Shown in pieces: positions 63,026 through 64,000 of a stretch of 64,000 nucleotides of DNA. Both the position numbers and the translations under genes were made by a program. The DNA is from Oligoflexia bacterium. GTDB lineage: Bacteria; Bdellovibrionota; Bdellovibrionia; Bdellovibrionales; Bdellovibrionaceae. How positions within the stretch are numbered: position 1 is the first letter of the stretch; every line of letters begins with the position of its first letter. The stretch spans positions 124,001-188,000 of the forward strand of contig BOLD01000006.1 of assembly GCA_016861345.1 (NCBI GenBank), read 5' to 3'. A model generated the notes under the pieces. It made no database searches and was not told the origin of the DNA. It saw only the letters and a program-made list of their open reading frames with translations.

Positions 63026-63298
63026 ATGGGCGAGGATTTAGTACTTAAATTGGGTCAGGATGCGATGAAAACGGTCGCTATGGTTGCTGGCCCTATTTTA
63101 ATTGCAACCTTGGTGGTTGGTCTTGCGGTTTCAATTTTTCAGGCCTTGACCCAAATTAATGAGGCAACTTTGACGTTTATTCCAAAAATGATTGTTGTTG
63201 CTCTAGTGATTGCGCTTGCGGGTCCGTGGATGTTGGACGTGATGACGAGCTACACAACTCATTTATTTGAGAATATTGCAACTTTTGTAAGGGAGTAA
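63026..63298 (+). CDS. fliQ: Flagellar export gate protein FliQ
   Basis: The product has 90 residues from the ATG that follows AGAGGATCT; an upstream TTG is less likely. It has two helical hairpins with MVAGPILIATLVVGLAVSIF, then QALTQINEATLTFIPKMIVV and a third stretch ALVIALAGPWMLDVM, matching FliQ. fliR follows 3 bp after its stop. Confidence 0.95.
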   Translation: MGEDLVLKLGQDAMKTVAMVAGPILIATLVVGLAVSIFQALTQINEATLTFIPKMIVVALVIALAGPWMLDVMTSYTTHLFENIATFVRE

Positions 63299-63301
63299 AA
63301 A

Positions 63302-64000
63302 GTGTTTCCGGGCTTTCAACAATTTCCAGAGGGACAAATCATTGCCTTCGCATTGATCTTTCTGCGTATAGTTGCCTTTGTGGTTGCCTGGCCAATTTTC
63401 GGAACTCAAGTTGTCCCCGCGCAATTAAAGGTCCTTCTTGCAATTGTATTGAGCATTGTGATTTATCCAACAGTCTCATTTCAAAATGTCGATCTGATTC
63501 GAATCTCTGACCAAATTGTTTTTCTTGCATTTCGTGAAGTTATGATTGGTTTGTTTTTAGGTTATCTGCTTCGATTTTTCTTCTTCGCGCTCAGTGTTGC
63601 TGGAGAATTAATTGGAATTTCAGCAGGGTTGGCTTCAGCGCAACTCTTTAATCCAGCAATGGGTGCCCAAAGTAATGTCTATGAGCAAGTCCATGTTATG
63701 TTGGCCACGCTATTCATTCTGGCAATGAATGGGCACCATCTTTTCATACAAGGCCTATCGCAAAGTTATGAATTGGTTCCAATTGCATCAATAGCAATCA
63801 AGCATGAGGGATTTACTACTGTAGCATATCTTGTCAAAGATGCCTTTTTGATGGGATTTAAAATGGCGGCGCCCGTAACTGTAGCTATATTTTTGGCAAA
63901 TTTGGCGATGGGAATAATGGGTCGAGCGGTACCTCAGCTCAATGTCATGATGACAAGCATGCAGGTGACTATTTTAGTTGGGACATTAGTCTTCTTTCTA
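63302..64000 (+). CDS. fliR: Flagellar export gate protein FliR, 3' end outside the window
   Basis: The frame opens with GTG after GGGAGTAAAAA and stays open for 233 codons to the window end. The translation begins MFPGFQQFPEGQIIAFALIF and contains LRIVAFVVAWPIFGTQVVPA, FREVMIGLFLGYLLRFFFFA and LFNPAMGAQSNVYEQ, all typical of FliR. FliR completes the FliPQR export gate. flhB and flhA would be expected beyond the window. Confidence 0.93.
   Translation, partial: MFPGFQQFPEGQIIAFALIFLRIVAFVVAWPIFGTQVVPAQLKVLLAIVLSIVIYPTVSFQNVDLIRISDQIVFLAFREVMIGLFLGYLLRFFFFALSVAGELIGISAGLASAQLFNPAMGAQSNVYEQVHVMLATLFILAMNGHHLFIQGLSQSYELVPIASIAIKHEGFTTVAYLVKDAFLMGFKMAAPVTVAIFLANLAMGIMGRAVPQLNVMMTSMQVTILVGTLVFFL

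Overview
The window reads as chromosomal DNA of a flagellated, diderm bacterium, most likely a Bdellovibrio-type predator (Bdellovibrionota) with fairly low GC. This assignment is inference: it rests on the flagellar gene order, the frequent GTG/TTG starts, the many secreted proteins without recognisable relatives, the NtrC/sigma-54 style of regulation and the absence of phage or island features. No rRNA, tRNA or CRISPR array was seen. Coding density is high and nearly every gene can be placed in an operon.

Layout. (1) 1-13603, plus strand: the end of a TPR protein, a degenerate NtrC-like protein, then flgB-flgC-fliE-fliF-fliG-fliH-fliI-fliJ-motE-like-fliK-flgD-TIGR02530-like-flgE, an ordered basal body/export/hook operon. 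(2) 13692-18790: two secreted proteins on the minus strand, a TPR-like secreted protein, an orphan membrane histidine kinase and a PgeF-type laccase-domain protein. (3) 18775-25727, minus strand: a complete Liv branched-chain amino acid ABC transporter, pfkA, HU, yacG and a lipoprotein. (4) 26171-31722: a solitary RAYT/IS200-like transposase, a YchJ protein, and the lgt-lspA-ileS cluster. (5) 31853-36826, minus strand: a tightly coupled operon of radical SAM/SPASM maturase, 65-residue peptide, CHASE2 sensor kinase and NtrC-family regulator, preceded by a sigma-54-type promoter. This is the most novel-looking system in the window. (6) 36926-53058: a large secreted protein, an MBL-fold hydrolase, PBP1B, two DUF507 proteins, a GroES-like protein with a lysine-rich extension, an outer membrane barrel, a Q/P-rich exported protein, a KamA-type aminomutase, a UvrD/PcrA helicase, a thermolysin-like lipoprotein protease with a small exported partner, and a lipoprotein. 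(7) 53118-59301: pentapeptide-repeat protein, SPOR protein, SuhB, and a Cys-rich transmembrane tandem-GGDEF protein. (8) 59449-64000: a near-consensus sigma-54 promoter followed by fliL-fliM-fliN-fliO-fliP-fliQ-fliR (fliR cut by the window end).

How the parts work together. The two flagellar operons supply the rod, MS/C-ring, export apparatus and hook. Sigma-54 appears to be used twice, before fliL and before the radical SAM operon. The second of these encodes its own NtrC-family activator, which suggests a positive-feedback peptide-signalling or peptide-modification circuit. Lgt and LspA serve the lipoproteins seen across the window (LivK, 25005, 50629, 52474).
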